Shown in pieces: positions 41,329-53,675 of a stretch of DNA of 64,000 nt (positions are counted from its first letter, which is position 1; each line of letters begins with the position of its first letter). The notes under the pieces were generated by a model, which did no database searches, had not been told where the DNA came from, and was given only the letters and a program-made list of their open reading frames with translations. A program made the translations under genes and the position numbers. Source of the DNA: Fulvia fulva (lineage: Eukaryota; Ascomycota; Dothideomycetes; Mycosphaerellales; Mycosphaerellaceae); contig NC_063020.1 in assembly GCF_020509005.1 (NCBI RefSeq), positions 2,914,001 through 2,978,000 on the forward strand, read 5' to 3'.

Positions 41329-42902
41329 GCCCTGTATCGCGGCCCTCATGAAGCAGTATTTGTCGCAGAAGGAGTGCGTCGCACGGTTGTACGGCCGAGT
41401 GTACAGTAGAGCTTCAGGTGGGGTTTCCGATGACTGATGGATAAGTTCTCCCGGGTGTGCAGGCATCGCTCCTTCATCAGCGATGTTTCAGCAGTATCAT
41501 TGGCCACAAGCTTCGCCGCACCCCACTACCATTTGTGTGTCTTGCACGTCGCCGTTGCGCCTCGGGGAGGGCACATCGGGGGCCCCCCCTTCCCACTCGT
41601 TGCCGGCTCGAGTGCGCGGAAAAGAGAGATACTTGGGGGTCTTCGAGGTGCAGTGTAGTTTGAAGTTCAACGGGATGCAGTGAAATACGCTGGGTGTGCT
41701 CAAAAGTACACGCGAAATCGGTGGGGTGCGGTGATTGATGGGGTGCGGCGAAGCTTGTAGCGTATCATTGTATCAAACGCGCCACAAGCTTCGCCGCACC
41801 CCAGCAATCGCCGCACCCCAGTGACTTTTTATCATCAACACCACCAATATTGCTCATATCAACTTGATTCTTTTCCCAATGTGTTCGCAGCTATCTGTTT
41901 CCGTGTTCTGTATACTCATATCGCGTAAAAACACGTTGTGTTGCCGAGAGGTTGGTGTTGACGCTTCGGCATGGGATTTTGGTGAGAGCCCCACCAAAGC
42001 TTCATGCGCCCGTGTCGAGATTCACGCGTTTCTTGCTTTCTCACCACCTCACCACATACAACAACACACCATGGAGCCCACTATAGTGCCCACAGGCTCT
42101 CAAATTCTGTATTCGCGATGCTATTCTGAGCAATTTGAGCTACATATCGTGTATTTTGAGCGTGTGTGGCAATTGATACAAGCCAGCAACACCATGTGTC
42201 GGAACGCGAGAATCCGAGCTGGGGTGCGGCGATTGCTGGGGTGCGGCGAAGCTTGTGGCATCAAACGCTCGCCAGGCACACCACAAACTCAAGCTTTCAT
42301 CCAAAATTGGTCTGCTGACAGGCTACGTGAGTTCTTACGCACAGGGTACAGAACGTGTTTCATTGGGATCAATCGAGAAGGAAAAGGATGGACGAATTGA
42401 AGTCAATTGTGCAACACCGCGGGATCCCCTGAGGCACTCTCATCATCATTGCCATTCTTTGAGTCAACCTCACGGTATATTCCCTAGCCCATTGTACCTG
42501 GCGATAATCCTTTGGAACTTCGTACACAAAAGTCAACTTTTGAGTTCAGCCTCAAAACCAGGGCTTAAGCTGCATAGCTTTCGCAAATCTGTCTGTGCAG
42601 GTCTGACAGCGACGGACTGGACCAGCCAGGATTTGCTGTTGTTGAACAACGCCCATGCTATTCTTGGCGTGACAGATAGCAACCTTGAGTCAACAGGCAG
42701 GAGACCTCCAATCTCGTTCCGATCGCTGCGAGCCTTACGATACACCCTTACGAGGGCAGCAGCACCGCCCAATCTGCGGCGTCAGTATAATTTCAACGAC
42801 TGTCATACTATAAGAAGCCGGCTCCTGTCTACCCTCCAACAGCCGATAGCTAACTATCACACTCGCTTGTACTGTTAACGTCCTGCCCGATCATTCGTCA
42901 AC
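41329..42902. other. intergenic region with repeats, no gene recognised
   Basis: Several frames of 60-207 codons are open, but none shows a motif, and their composition is not convincing. It contains the GC-rich inverted repeat at 41722-41820 and isolated half-copies at about 41512-41540 and 42228-42260. The stretch from about 42430 is the likely promoter side of the secreted protein gene. Confidence 0.6.
41722..41820. repeat. 99-bp imperfect palindrome (41-bp arms)
   Basis: Arms 41722-41762 and 41780-41820 match at 38 of 41 positions around a 17-bp loop. Each arm contains two GGGGTGCGG blocks and a HindIII-like GAAGCTTGT. A 22-bp core (GGGGTGCGGCGAAGCTTGTG) recurs inverted at about 41512-41533 and direct at about 42238-42259. 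Not a CRISPR (no regular spacers). Confidence 0.85.
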
Positions 42903-43437
42903 ATGCCCCTCCAGGCACCATTCTTTCTCGCATTCGCGACAACAATCATGGCCAATGGGTTGGTGAAACGCCAAGGGCCAGACATCAACGAAGATGATAT
43001 TCCTGTACGTACACCATTCTCGCTCTGTGTCCACCATGCTGACAGATTCACAGTCGCAATGCCAGAACAACCTGGACTGCTCGTACTTCCTTGATCATGT
43101 CCGCTCCTGTGACCCGATCAACCCACCGTGAGTAAAGTCTGGTACAGAAGCCACACCTAGGACGCTGATCACTTCTGCCGCCTTCGTTGAGGCACTTAGG
43201 CTAACATGCGTTACTTTTAGCTTCTCCAAGGACCACGCTTTCCAGGACTGTATCTGCCTGGACGTTGCAGCACTAGATTACCTTTCCGGGTGCTTGCAAT
43301 GCACGCATCAGTACAAGAACGGAGGAGGTAAAGTTGTCTTCGTAAACCCAGTCCCGTACCACGCTAACAGCCCACGAGACATCAGGACCATCTACGACAT
43401 CTGCAGTACCTACTCGAGCTCTTTTGAAAGCTCCTAG
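42903..43437 (+). CDS. small secreted cysteine-rich protein (candidate effector), three exons
   Basis: Exons 42903-43004, 43054-43127 and 43221-43437, joined by introns of 49 bp (GTACGT...ACAG, branch-like CTGAC) and 93 bp (GTGAGT...TTAG, branch-like GCTAAC), give 130 residues. The N-terminus has a hydrophobic core (APFFLAFATTIMANG) followed by VKR, a Kex2-type cleavage site near residue 23. The mature part of about 107 residues holds eight cysteines, all after the first intron, with spacing C-x5-C-x9-C-x15-C-x-C-x11-C-x2-C-x33-C, suggesting four disulfides. Such proteins are often effectors or cell-wall-associated. I know no family by this pattern. The splice model is mine and rests on frame continuity. 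Confidence 0.7.
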
Positions 43438-44166
43438 AGTTTTTCATCGGGCGGAATGAGACCACATTCGTACATCAGCAGTTGGCGTAGAGTTTGATTC
43501 GAGAAGTTGTTAGCTCTTCCTAGCTACATATTGGTGCAATCGTGGTTCTCGCCTAATGATTATTTGATCAGATAAGGCCCAATATATCTGATAACTTGAT
43601 GTATAGCTGCCTTCTTAACACAATACAGCATCTGTCTGCGTCGGAACGTTTATTTCTTCCCTCGCTGCCGCTCCATGTTGACCATTGATTCGCCGATACC
43701 CTTGTATTTACTAGGATCCTCGGGTAGAGAATAACGTTCCGGCGCAGACAGATGCTGTACGTCTTATGACCTTATGACCAAATAGCGCGTATTTCATTAA
43801 AGATAGCCCGCTACGTATTGGCTACCTTGCCCGAGCTGGCAAGGCTGGTTCTAGGTGTCTCTCGGGAGGGTTATCGGGATTCGAAGTTATCGCTAAGGCA
43901 AGATCAACACCGTGAAAATGTAGTAACGGCGACGACGACGACCCTTTAGTAGCTACGGCAAGCGACAACAGCCCGTAGAGGTGTCGTAGTACCGGTAAGG
44001 GTTCGTTTCTCGAAAGCCAGTCTACATCTAAGCCTGCCGCGGAGACACGCCAATTCGTCAAAAAAGATATAGATTTTGATGGAATGAGCCCCAATTGATC
44101 AAATACAGGGTGTGATGAACGAACGACAACAATCGATCCAAACTCTCTCTTATCCGGCACAGAGCT
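43438..44166. other. intergenic region with a TIR element
   Basis: No gene seen. Contains the MITE-like element at 43624-43759. One 112-codon minus-strand frame (43822-44160) has no recognisable motif and is left out. Confidence 0.55.
43624..43759. mobile_element. MITE-like element with 27-bp terminal inverted repeats
   Basis: 136 bp; ends TACAGCATCTGTCTGCGTCG and its inverted partner (43624-43650 against 43733-43759) match at 26 of 27 positions. The outermost TA on each side fits the TA target duplication of Tc1/mariner-type elements, with the TIR starting CAGCATCTG. No coding capacity, so it would depend on a transposase elsewhere. Confidence 0.75.
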
Positions 44167-46277
<2,111 letters not shown>

Positions 46278-47163
46278 ATGTCAACGACACAAAAGGTGAA
46301 GACCGTGCTAATCACAGGGTGCTCTGACGGTAGTCCTGGAGCAGCACTTTCGAAGGCGTTCCATGCCAAAGGTCACCAGGTTCACGTTTCTGCGCGTGAT
46401 GTCTCGAAGATGGCCTCCTTGCGCGACGCTGGCATTGAGTGTATCGTGATGTCCTCTCACAAGAGGCGATTGACTCCTGCAAGGCCAAGATAGCGGAGCA
46501 GACTTTGGGAACATTGGACATCCTCGTCAATAATGCAGGCGGAGGGCATTACATGCCTTTCATGCACTTGGATCTTACGAAGGCGAAAGAACTGTTCGAG
46601 ATCAATGTCTGGTCCTACCTCAGCGTGACACAGAGCTTCTTGCCGTTGCTATTGAATGGCAAGTCCGTCGCCGGAATCAGAGTCTCATCGTCAACAACAC
46701 CTCGATATCGTTGGTGCTTCGGACGCCGTATCACAGTGCATATGGTGCCTCTAAAGCAGCGATGGCAGCCTTCAATGATGCGCAACGCATTGAGCTGCAG
46801 CCGTTGGGTATCCGCGTCATCGACTTGAAGACTGGCAGTCTGGAGTCCAACTTTGGCCTGAACAAGACGAATGCAATCGATCTACCTGCAGACAGCCCGT
46901 ATCATGAGGTGATCAATGTCATCTCGGGTAACGCGACTGAGGAGTATGCTGAGGATCAAGAGAGTTGGGCCAGGAATGTGGTGGATGATTTACTGAAGTC
47001 AGATCCTCCAGCACAGATCTGGCGAGGCGGTGCTGCGGGTACCATCCAGATTACCAAAAAGGTCGAGGACTTCCTGCCGACGTCGGTACAAGACAAGCAG
47101 TTCCAGATGCTCGGTGGACTGGATAAGCTGGAGAAGATGTTGAAGGAGAAGGGCAGATCATGA
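46278..47163 (+). pseudogene. short-chain dehydrogenase/reductase with two frameshifts
   Basis: Rossmann-fold SDR resembling the fungal AYR1-like group: VLITGCSDG (cofactor motif, though the last Gly pattern is GSPG), ILVNNAG, and the catalytic Ser/Tyr/Lys as NNTSIS and YGASKAA. The chain passes through three frames. The first break is at about 46445-46455 (after IECIV, before DVLSQEA) and the second at about 46672-46680 (after GKSVAG, before QSLIVNN). Each is repaired by one missing base, so total length would be about 295 residues, normal for the family. No intron fits. Either a decaying gene or two assembly indels. Substrate unknown; position suggests a role with the aromatic genes. Confidence 0.8.
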
Positions 47164-47193
47164 GCTCGTAACATTATCATTCTTGCAATCAGA

Positions 47194-48348
47194 TCAAGAA
47201 GCAGCGCTAGATGTTACAGTTGGTGCGCTTCCAGCGCCCTTTGCATCATCAGCAGCCAACGACACATCATACTTCAGTTCCCAGCTCGCTTGCGGATCAC
47301 CTTTGCGTGGTTCGAACTTTACTACGAGGTCATCCTTAACAGCAAAGACAGAGTCGTTATCGAGGTAGTCCGAACCACTAAGAGGCAGGGTCAGCAACAG
47401 TTGATCATCGTCTGTCAGGGTCCAACTTACGAGTCGAAGATCTGTGTCGTGATGGGCTTGTGGCCGTCGGCAGTCACAATGTAATGAATATGTGCTGGCC
47501 GGTATGGGTGGCGGTCCATCAGCTCGAGCAATTTGCCAGCAGGTCCATCGTTCGGCACGGGGTAAGGTGTTGGTCGCAAGCAGTAGAAGGCATACTCGCC
47601 CTTCTCATTCGTCAGGAACTTTCCTCTAAGATTATGCTCGACCTGCTTGTCATCCTGCTGCTCATAAAGACCTAGTCGTGTCAGCACGAAGTTACATACT
47701 CGCATTCGCTCGCGATCGCTCACCGTTTGTAGAAGCTTGCCAGACATCGACAGTTGCGTTCGACAAGGGTTTGCCACTCTTGGCGTCGGACACTGTGCCA
47801 TGGACATATGCGACTCGTCCATCTTTGGGAGTGTCGAAGGTAATTGTGCTGCCGAACTCGCGAGTTGGCGTATCCTGCCGCCAAAATGGACCAAGAATTG
47901 CGGACGCTGTTGCAGAGTCTGCCGCCTCTGCGGCCTTCTTATATGTTATGTCATCGACCAACCTATGTTGATCAGCATACATCCGAGCACGGTTGCTAAG
48001 GGCCGCTCACGATTCCAGACCGATGACATCGCAGAGTAATTGTCCTTCGTTTCGCTTGTTGTCGCTCATACGACCACATTCGTTGATCAATTGAACACCG
48101 GTCTGGCCACAGTCAGCCAAAAGTCTTGTGAGCACTGCTCAGACGATGGGTTCGCTTACCATCCATTCGTCGACTGTCAAGTCGACTTCCCTGGCAAAGT
48201 CGTGTACATGTCGGATCAAAGAGCTCATCACCTGTCGTAGCCGTGGATCTGTCTTTGGTCCCATGGCCTTGATGACATGCTCTGTGTACTCTTTGCCGAG
48301 CCCTGTGGATGGAGCTGTGCTGTTCTCGTTGATTCCGTTCGTTGCCAT
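47194..48348 (-). CDS. intradiol ring-cleavage dioxygenase (catechol 1,2-dioxygenase type)
   Basis: Five exons: 48348-48160, 48102-48011, 47962-47724, 47671-47431, 47377-47194, with introns of 57, 48, 52 and 53 bp, all GT-AG, give 314 residues. N-terminal dioxygenase domain: [31 protein letters not shown]. The core has ILGPFWR, VDVWQA and the non-haem iron ligands: Tyr in NGLYE, Tyr in [11 protein letters not shown], and both His in [18 protein letters not shown] closes the domain. Cleaves catechol (or hydroxyquinol) between the hydroxyls to cis,cis-muconate or a derivative. It ends 30 bp from the SDR (convergent) and shares a 470-bp divergent promoter with the monooxygenase. Confidence 0.92.
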
Positions 48349-48818
48349 TGTGAAGACCTATAGTTCTGTCCGACCAGATTGGAGGATGTGTTGCGCGAGA
48401 GCAACTTTTCTGATGTTATAGGTTGTGATGGATGCAAACACGAGTAAGCATGTAACGCAGGATCTGGATTCGTCGTCTGACATACAGCCAGGGCAACCGG
48501 CTCCGCACATAGGGTTTGGCGGTCACTCCTGCTGACGGGTCCTCGCTTGATCGGCATTCATCGGACCGCTGGACAGTGTTATCAAGTCATGGTGCTCGGC
48601 CCGGCACCTGCTATCGTTCGTCCCCGGTCAGCTACCACGGCCTGGTCCAAGATAGGCAGGAACAATCAGCCGACTGCTGCTACAAGGATGGATATCCAAG
48701 CAGTATTAGATGTCTTCCAAAGGCACAGTCTGAACCGAAGGACACTTACAAGCAACACTCCGGTTCATACTCATCAACAGTTCGAATCACAGCACGAGTC
48801 TCAACCAACTACATCAAC
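48349..48818. promoter_or_regulatory. divergent promoter, dioxygenase and monooxygenase
   Basis: 470 bp between start codons. Contains CGGCTCCG (48498-48505, CGG-N2-CCG) and CGGACCG (48563-48569, CGG-N1-CCG), everted/inverted CGG half-sites of the type bound by Zn2Cys6 regulators. The heptamer CGGACCG also occurs in the regulator/ALDH promoter at 53294-53300. Binding is inferred, not shown. Confidence 0.45.
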
Positions 48819-50126
48819 ATGCCTCAACCCGGAGACAACTGGAGACCTCTTGACATCGCTGTCATTGGTGGTGGAATCGGTGGTCTAGCAGTGTCGATTG
48901 CCTTGAGGAGAGCAGGCCACAAAATCACAATCTATGAACGAGCAGACTTTGCTGGTGAGGTCGGTGCATCGATCTCCTGTGCAGCAAATGGCATGAAGTG
49001 GCTTCACGAATGGGGCGTCGACATCGAGAAGGGCGATGGCGTGTATCTCAAGCAACTTATCAACCGCGACTGGCAGACGGGTGAGCCTGTCAGCGTGTAC
49101 GACCTGAGCGATTATGAGGCAAAGTGGGGCCGGCCATACTACATGTTCCACAGGCAAGACATGCACAAGATGTTCATGGACTGTGCAATGCAAGAAGAAG
49201 GCGCAGGCACTCCAGTCAAGCTTATTGTCAACTACAAAGCCATCGACATCGACACCAACTCTGGTTCCATTACATTCGAGAATGCCAACAAGACACAGCA
49301 CGAAGCGATCATCGGAGCTGACGGTATCGGATCGCAAGTACGAAAGCTCATTGGCATCATTGTCGACAAGCGTCCCGCCGACTCCAGCTGTCTTCACGCC
49401 AACGTCACAACCGAAGAGGCTGTAAAGCTAGGCTTCCCTGACTACGGCAAGAACAGCGCCATCGAGTACTGGGGTGGCCACCACACCTTCAACAAGATCG
49501 TCCTCTCGCCCTGCAATCGCGGCACACTGCTATCGTACTACTGCTTCTTCCCACAAGAGAAGGGCGACTTTACCGAGCAAAAATGGGACGCGTCGTCGAC
49601 GACAGAAGAGCTTCTGTCACCTTATCCAGATCTCGACAAGCAAGTCTGGAACCATCTTTCAATTGGCAAAGAGATCCGACCATGGCGATTGTGGGTCCAC
49701 GAGCCATACTCGCACTGGCAGAAGGGTGTTGCCTGCATCATGGGCGACGCCGCACATCCAATGATGCCAGATCAGAGTCAGGGTGCTTGCACGGCGCTCG
49801 AAGACGCTGCAGCACTCGGCCTCTTGTTCAGCAAGGACTTCTGGACTGGCAGTGTTCCTGATGCGTTGAAGCTGTACGAGACGGTGCGACACCCAAGAGC
49901 CACCAAAGTTCAGGCTGCATCCGCTCGAGCACGAGAGAATATCCATGAGAGGATAGGCTTCAGCGACAACACCGACAACCCGTTGTACGATGTGAAGAGA
50001 GAGGAGGGTAAGCTGACCATCAACGAGATGAACTCGTATGACATGAGAGCGGACATTAGGAACCATTGGCCTCAAGGCTGGCCACAGACCGATGGCACCA
50101 ACGGTGTCACGAATGGCGTGCACTGA
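48819..50126 (+). CDS. salicylate-hydroxylase-type FAD monooxygenase
   Basis: 435 residues, single exon. The frame is open further upstream, but the ATG at 48819 (MPQPGDNWRP) places the FAD motif at its usual distance. GGGIGGLAVSIALRRAG then ERAD binds the ADP part of FAD, GADGIG is the DG motif and GDAAHPMMPDQSQG the GD motif, all typical of group A flavoprotein hydroxylases. Such enzymes decarboxylate and hydroxylate salicylate to catechol, or hydroxylate it to 2,3-dihydroxybenzoate. The decarboxylase in the same cluster makes the second route attractive, as in Aspergillus niger. Faces the regulator gene convergently. Other benzoates as substrate remain possible. Confidence 0.88.
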   Translation: MPQPGDNWRPLDIAVIGGGIGGLAVSIALRRAGHKITIYERADFAGEVGASISCAANGMKWLHEWGVDIEKGDGVYLKQLINRDWQTGEPVSVYDLSDYEAKWGRPYYMFHRQDMHKMFMDCAMQEEGAGTPVKLIVNYKAIDIDTNSGSITFENANKTQHEAIIGADGIGSQVRKLIGIIVDKRPADSSCLHANVTTEEAVKLGFPDYGKNSAIEYWGGHHTFNKIVLSPCNRGTLLSYYCFFPQEKGDFTEQKWDASSTTEELLSPYPDLDKQVWNHLSIGKEIRPWRLWVHEPYSHWQKGVACIMGDAAHPMMPDQSQGACTALEDAAALGLLFSKDFWTGSVPDALKLYETVRHPRATKVQAASARARENIHERIGFSDNTDNPLYDVKREEGKLTINEMNSYDMRADIRNHWPQGWPQTDGTNGVTNGVH

Positions 50127-50641
50127 TGACTGTTCCTGCCGAGAGAGCAAAAGTTCTTGCAGACGATTTTGTGTGATATGCTGGCGCTTTAGCGAAGTGG
50201 GTGACGTTCAGATTCGGTAGTCATAACACCAGATGTGTTTATAGTTCTCAATGATTATTCACTTACGACTCTTCATCGTTCGGCTTTATCAGAATCGGGA
50301 GTTGCAATTTCGAATATCGGCTTGCGATCATCCGAGGGTGGATATAATGCAAAGTGGCGGGCTCCCGATTACCTTCGTTCGACGCTTTCGATGCTGTCTA
50401 GCCTAACGATAGCATGCTCGACCTATGCAGACTCCTCGACGCGATAGAGCGCGTACTTACGGGGCAGACGCAGCTTTCCTCGTTATTCTGCGACGCCCGC
50501 GGGTCGATCTTTTCCAGCATCAAGTAGAAGGGTGCTATTCAAGACTTTCCGCTTTGAATCATATCCGCCCTTGATGGAAGGGTAAGAGTCTTTAGATGAG
50601 GCATATGACTGCAGCACTTGAGTCAACAGCCTTGATCGTTA
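50127..50641. other. convergent intergenic region, nothing recognised
   Basis: About 515 bp between the ends of the monooxygenase and the regulator gene. No motif, repeat or plausible open frame seen. Confidence 0.5.
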
Positions 50642-52934
50642 TCAACTATCCATGACGGGCCATATTGACTCCCAGTCTATGTACAGATTGTCCGACAACA
50701 GTGGCATGTCTGTCCATGCCTCCTGATCCGGAAAGGTTGGCAAGTCGTAAGCTGCCGAATTGAAGTCAAAATCAAAGTTGTTCATGCTGTCCAAGCCACT
50801 ACCCGGAACAATGTTTGGATCAATGTTGGAGGGACCGGACGAAGGTGTGGCCAATGGAGGGAGATTCTGATTGCTATCATGGAACGAAGCCGTGAAAATC
50901 TGGCTGACGAAGCGGTCGCTCTTTTTCCGTCGCTCCCGTCCGAGCTGCTCACGCCGAGTGTGTATGGCTTCCGAGAAGGTGCTGAGAATCTCAAAGTAGT
51001 GCCGTGCCTGCGGACTACATGGTGCCAGACGCTCCAAGACGGCGATAGCGTTTTGGAAGGCTTCATCAACTTCTGGCACGGGTTCTGGCGTTGCAAACAT
51101 GGAGAAGCCGAGCAGAAGGCCTGCAGCGAACATCCAGGCTTTGAGCAGGCACATGTTGTTTGACAGTATCAGACTGTTGATGGCCATGAAGCCAGTCTTT
51201 GCCATGTACATTGCGGCGTCTAGGCAGGCCTGAGCTAAGTCTGAGACGTGAGATGTCTCAACCTTGTCGGCACTTGGTCTTCGAGCGGGAGGTCTTCGTC
51301 GACGGAGCTGTGATATGAGATGTGATATGATGAAAGGCCGCGTAACCAGGATAATAGTGAAGTAGTAAGTGCAGGCCACATGCACTGATCCAATAAAGAG
51401 CTCGCGGTCGGATGGCCCGAGTGTGGTATTCTTCAAGCTTGCGAAGTGCCTCAGCTCGTGGGATAGGGTATCGTTCCATTGACGCAGACGTCTGAGGAAT
51501 CCTTCAGCCGCTGTAGAGTCAATCTGCTTTCCGCTACCAACTAATTGTTGTTCTAGCTCGATGATGTGCGAGCAAATCGTGAACACGGCTTGGGAGGCGA
51601 GCCACCGAGGCCGATCGGACACTCCAATTTGTTCGTCGCCGTCATACATGCTGTCTTCCTGGTTCGGTCGACAGAATGGCAAACCTCCTGGTCGGCCCAA
51701 AATTGAGGAGACAATCGTATCCAGTATCAATAAGCTCTTCCACGTTCGCCATCGTGCATTGTACTCTTGTGGCGACATTGCCTTGTTCGGTTCGCGCCTG
51801 TGTAGCCCGAGAGCACTTGCCGCCTTGGAGGCGATGCCAAGATACATGAAAGCGGCGTTCCGGTGACACGCGCCTAGCATGTAGAAAGCCATCAAGAGGA
51901 AGATTCGGACCATGTCCAGGGTGGGATCGCCGACAAAGCCCTCGAAGGCATACTTCTGAGCCGATGTAAAATGACGAGTAGCGTTGTAGGAGCCGAAGGG
52001 ATTTTGACCTCGACATTGACTACCGATCGCGAGCATCATGTTCAAGAATGCCTGCTCAGCTCTGGCAGCCTTATCTTCTTCGTCGATGAAAATGCTCGGG
52101 CTGAGTGCATTGTGACGGTCCAGGAAGCCGTGTATCTCGTCCATTGTGAACAAGTCTAATATGCCGCTCGACTAAAGTGGCGTTAGGGCAGAGGTATAGC
52201 AGCCAACACTTGGGGACTTACTGCTTCTCTGTAGAGCTGTACTAACGCTTCTTTCTCTCCTCTATTCTGGTCGTACAACAATGGACTCTCCCCTCGAGCC
52301 ATTCCAACTTCAAGCATGTTGTCTTTGAACTGGTTCTCGGTGAAAGTCGAAGGACCCATGTACTTCTTCAGTATCTGCCGAAGGAATTGGAGGAACGATA
52401 GCGAAGCGTTCTCGCCAACATATACTGCGCAAAGTTAGAAAACGGCAAGTGGACGTGTGACAGAATTACGAAAAGGCAACAAGGCATACATTTTTCGCCT
52501 TTCGAACTCAATAACATCCGACTCTGCGTCAGCCGAGAGGAGTCCTTGCCAGGTTCTGGCGTCGAGGTTGTGGTATTTGTTGTAGTGGCCGCTGTGGAAG
52601 CAATGGCACGCACCTCTGCTGGCATAACAGGGGCGACTGGCGCGACAGGATGCACATGTTGGGCCCCAGGACTGATGTCCTCGAACTGTGGCGACGCATC
52701 TTCGATGCTAGGTGTGGGAAAGGGGGACGTATCCATATGATTGTGGTTCGTCTTCTGCCTCTTCCGAGAAGATTCAAGATAGACGCAAGCAGAGATGCGT
52801 TCCCGCTTCAGACACGGTCCACATGGCGTGCCTGCATCACAGCGTATCTTGGAGGCTTTGCAAGGAAGACAAGCACGTGCTGACCTCTGTCTGTCCTGTG
52901 GCTTCACCTTGGGACGCGGCATTGAGGCGCGCAC
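50642..52934 (-). CDS. Zn2Cys6 transcription factor with fungal_trans domain
   Basis: Three exons: 52934-52490, 52424-52222 and 52171-50642, introns of 65 bp (GTATGC...GCAG) and 50 bp (GTAAGT...TTAG), give 725 residues (721 from the second ATG, MPRPK, at 52922). The binuclear cluster is ACLPCKASKIRC...CGPC...C at about residues 22-50, preceded by a basic stretch and followed by KRQK. A Ser/Thr/Pro-rich linker leads to the fungal_trans domain (about 230-520; FMYLGIASKAASALGLHRRE, RTWKSLLILD). Probably the nuclear regulator of the aromatic cluster, inferred from its position between the monooxygenase and ALDH. Frame continuity across both introns supports the model; the separate open pieces are one gene. 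Confidence 0.88.
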
Positions 52935-53675
52935 AGTGTTTGGCCCCGATCCGGTCTGAGTAGTCCGGGATGCCGGCTCTGCAGCAGAATACTAGCCGGT
53001 CTTTCGGGTAGGGGAGTCAGTATAAGATATGGGGCCTTTCTGTGTAACGATGATGTTCTAGTGTCTCTGACCACGAGGGGGCGACGTCGAGGGAGCAGCC
53101 GGCTTAAGATGCGTCTAATCAGCGTGCCTCGCCTTGAGCAACCACTTTCTGCCGCTTCCGGGTGATAAGAGATACAGATGGCCTGCCCGGACGATGCTCT
53201 GTCCGCGCGCTTCGCCTCTTCAGAGATAGCCAATTGCTTGCTTGGTGAAAGCGTCGCAAACCAGGTCGCTGACTGTGCGAGGAAGGTGGACCCCGGACCG
53301 TGCACGATTCTGCCAAGACCTCTCACAGAGCTGGGAAGCTTCCACTGGCCCGGGGTTTACACCAAAGACACAACGTTCCCAAAACATCAACAAGCTTTCG
53401 CTTCCACCACCACACAAATACCCTCTCTGTTCGACCCCGCTGGTAATGGCTCAGAGCGTGTGGTGGCACAGCGTGCGGGAGCTGGTTCGGCACGACGATC
53501 ATGGAGTGAAAGCTGTCGTGAGGCCGAGAATGGTTCAGCGTGTGCGGTCGTTCAGTGCGCGGGAGCTCTTGCGGCAGTACCATCGCGGTGATAAAAGTTG
53601 TCGTGATTGTCTTTCCCGCAGTATCAAAGACAAAGAAGTCGCTACACCTCCAGGTTGAAGTGAAAGATTGGAATC
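52935..53675. promoter_or_regulatory. divergent promoter, regulator and ALDH
   Basis: 741 bp. Contains CGG-N10-CCG at 52952-52967 and CGGACCG at 53294-53300, candidate Zn2Cys6 sites, so the regulator may control itself. Open frames here lack motifs and are not called genes. Confidence 0.45.

Noticed and set aside
41722..41820. CRISPR-like repeats
   Set aside because: Eukaryotic context, inverted rather than direct repeats, no regular spacers.
41864..42878. Overlapping plus-strand frames of 178 and 207 codons
   Set aside because: They overlap in different frames, span a repeat half-copy, have no motif and poor codon character. Treated as intergenic.
48011..48102. Possible frameshift in exon 2 of the dioxygenase
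   Set aside because: On re-reading the exon is 92 bp, in phase with both neighbours, and reads [14 protein letters not shown]; the gene is intact.
52368..52934. Zn2Cys6 piece as a separate 188-residue gene
   Set aside because: Removing a 65-bp GT-AG intron continues the frame into the fungal_trans part, so it is exon 1 of the larger regulator.
53100..53658. Open frames of 137-140 codons between regulator and ALDH
   Set aside because: Overlapping frames on both strands, no motif, and the region is the divergent promoter.
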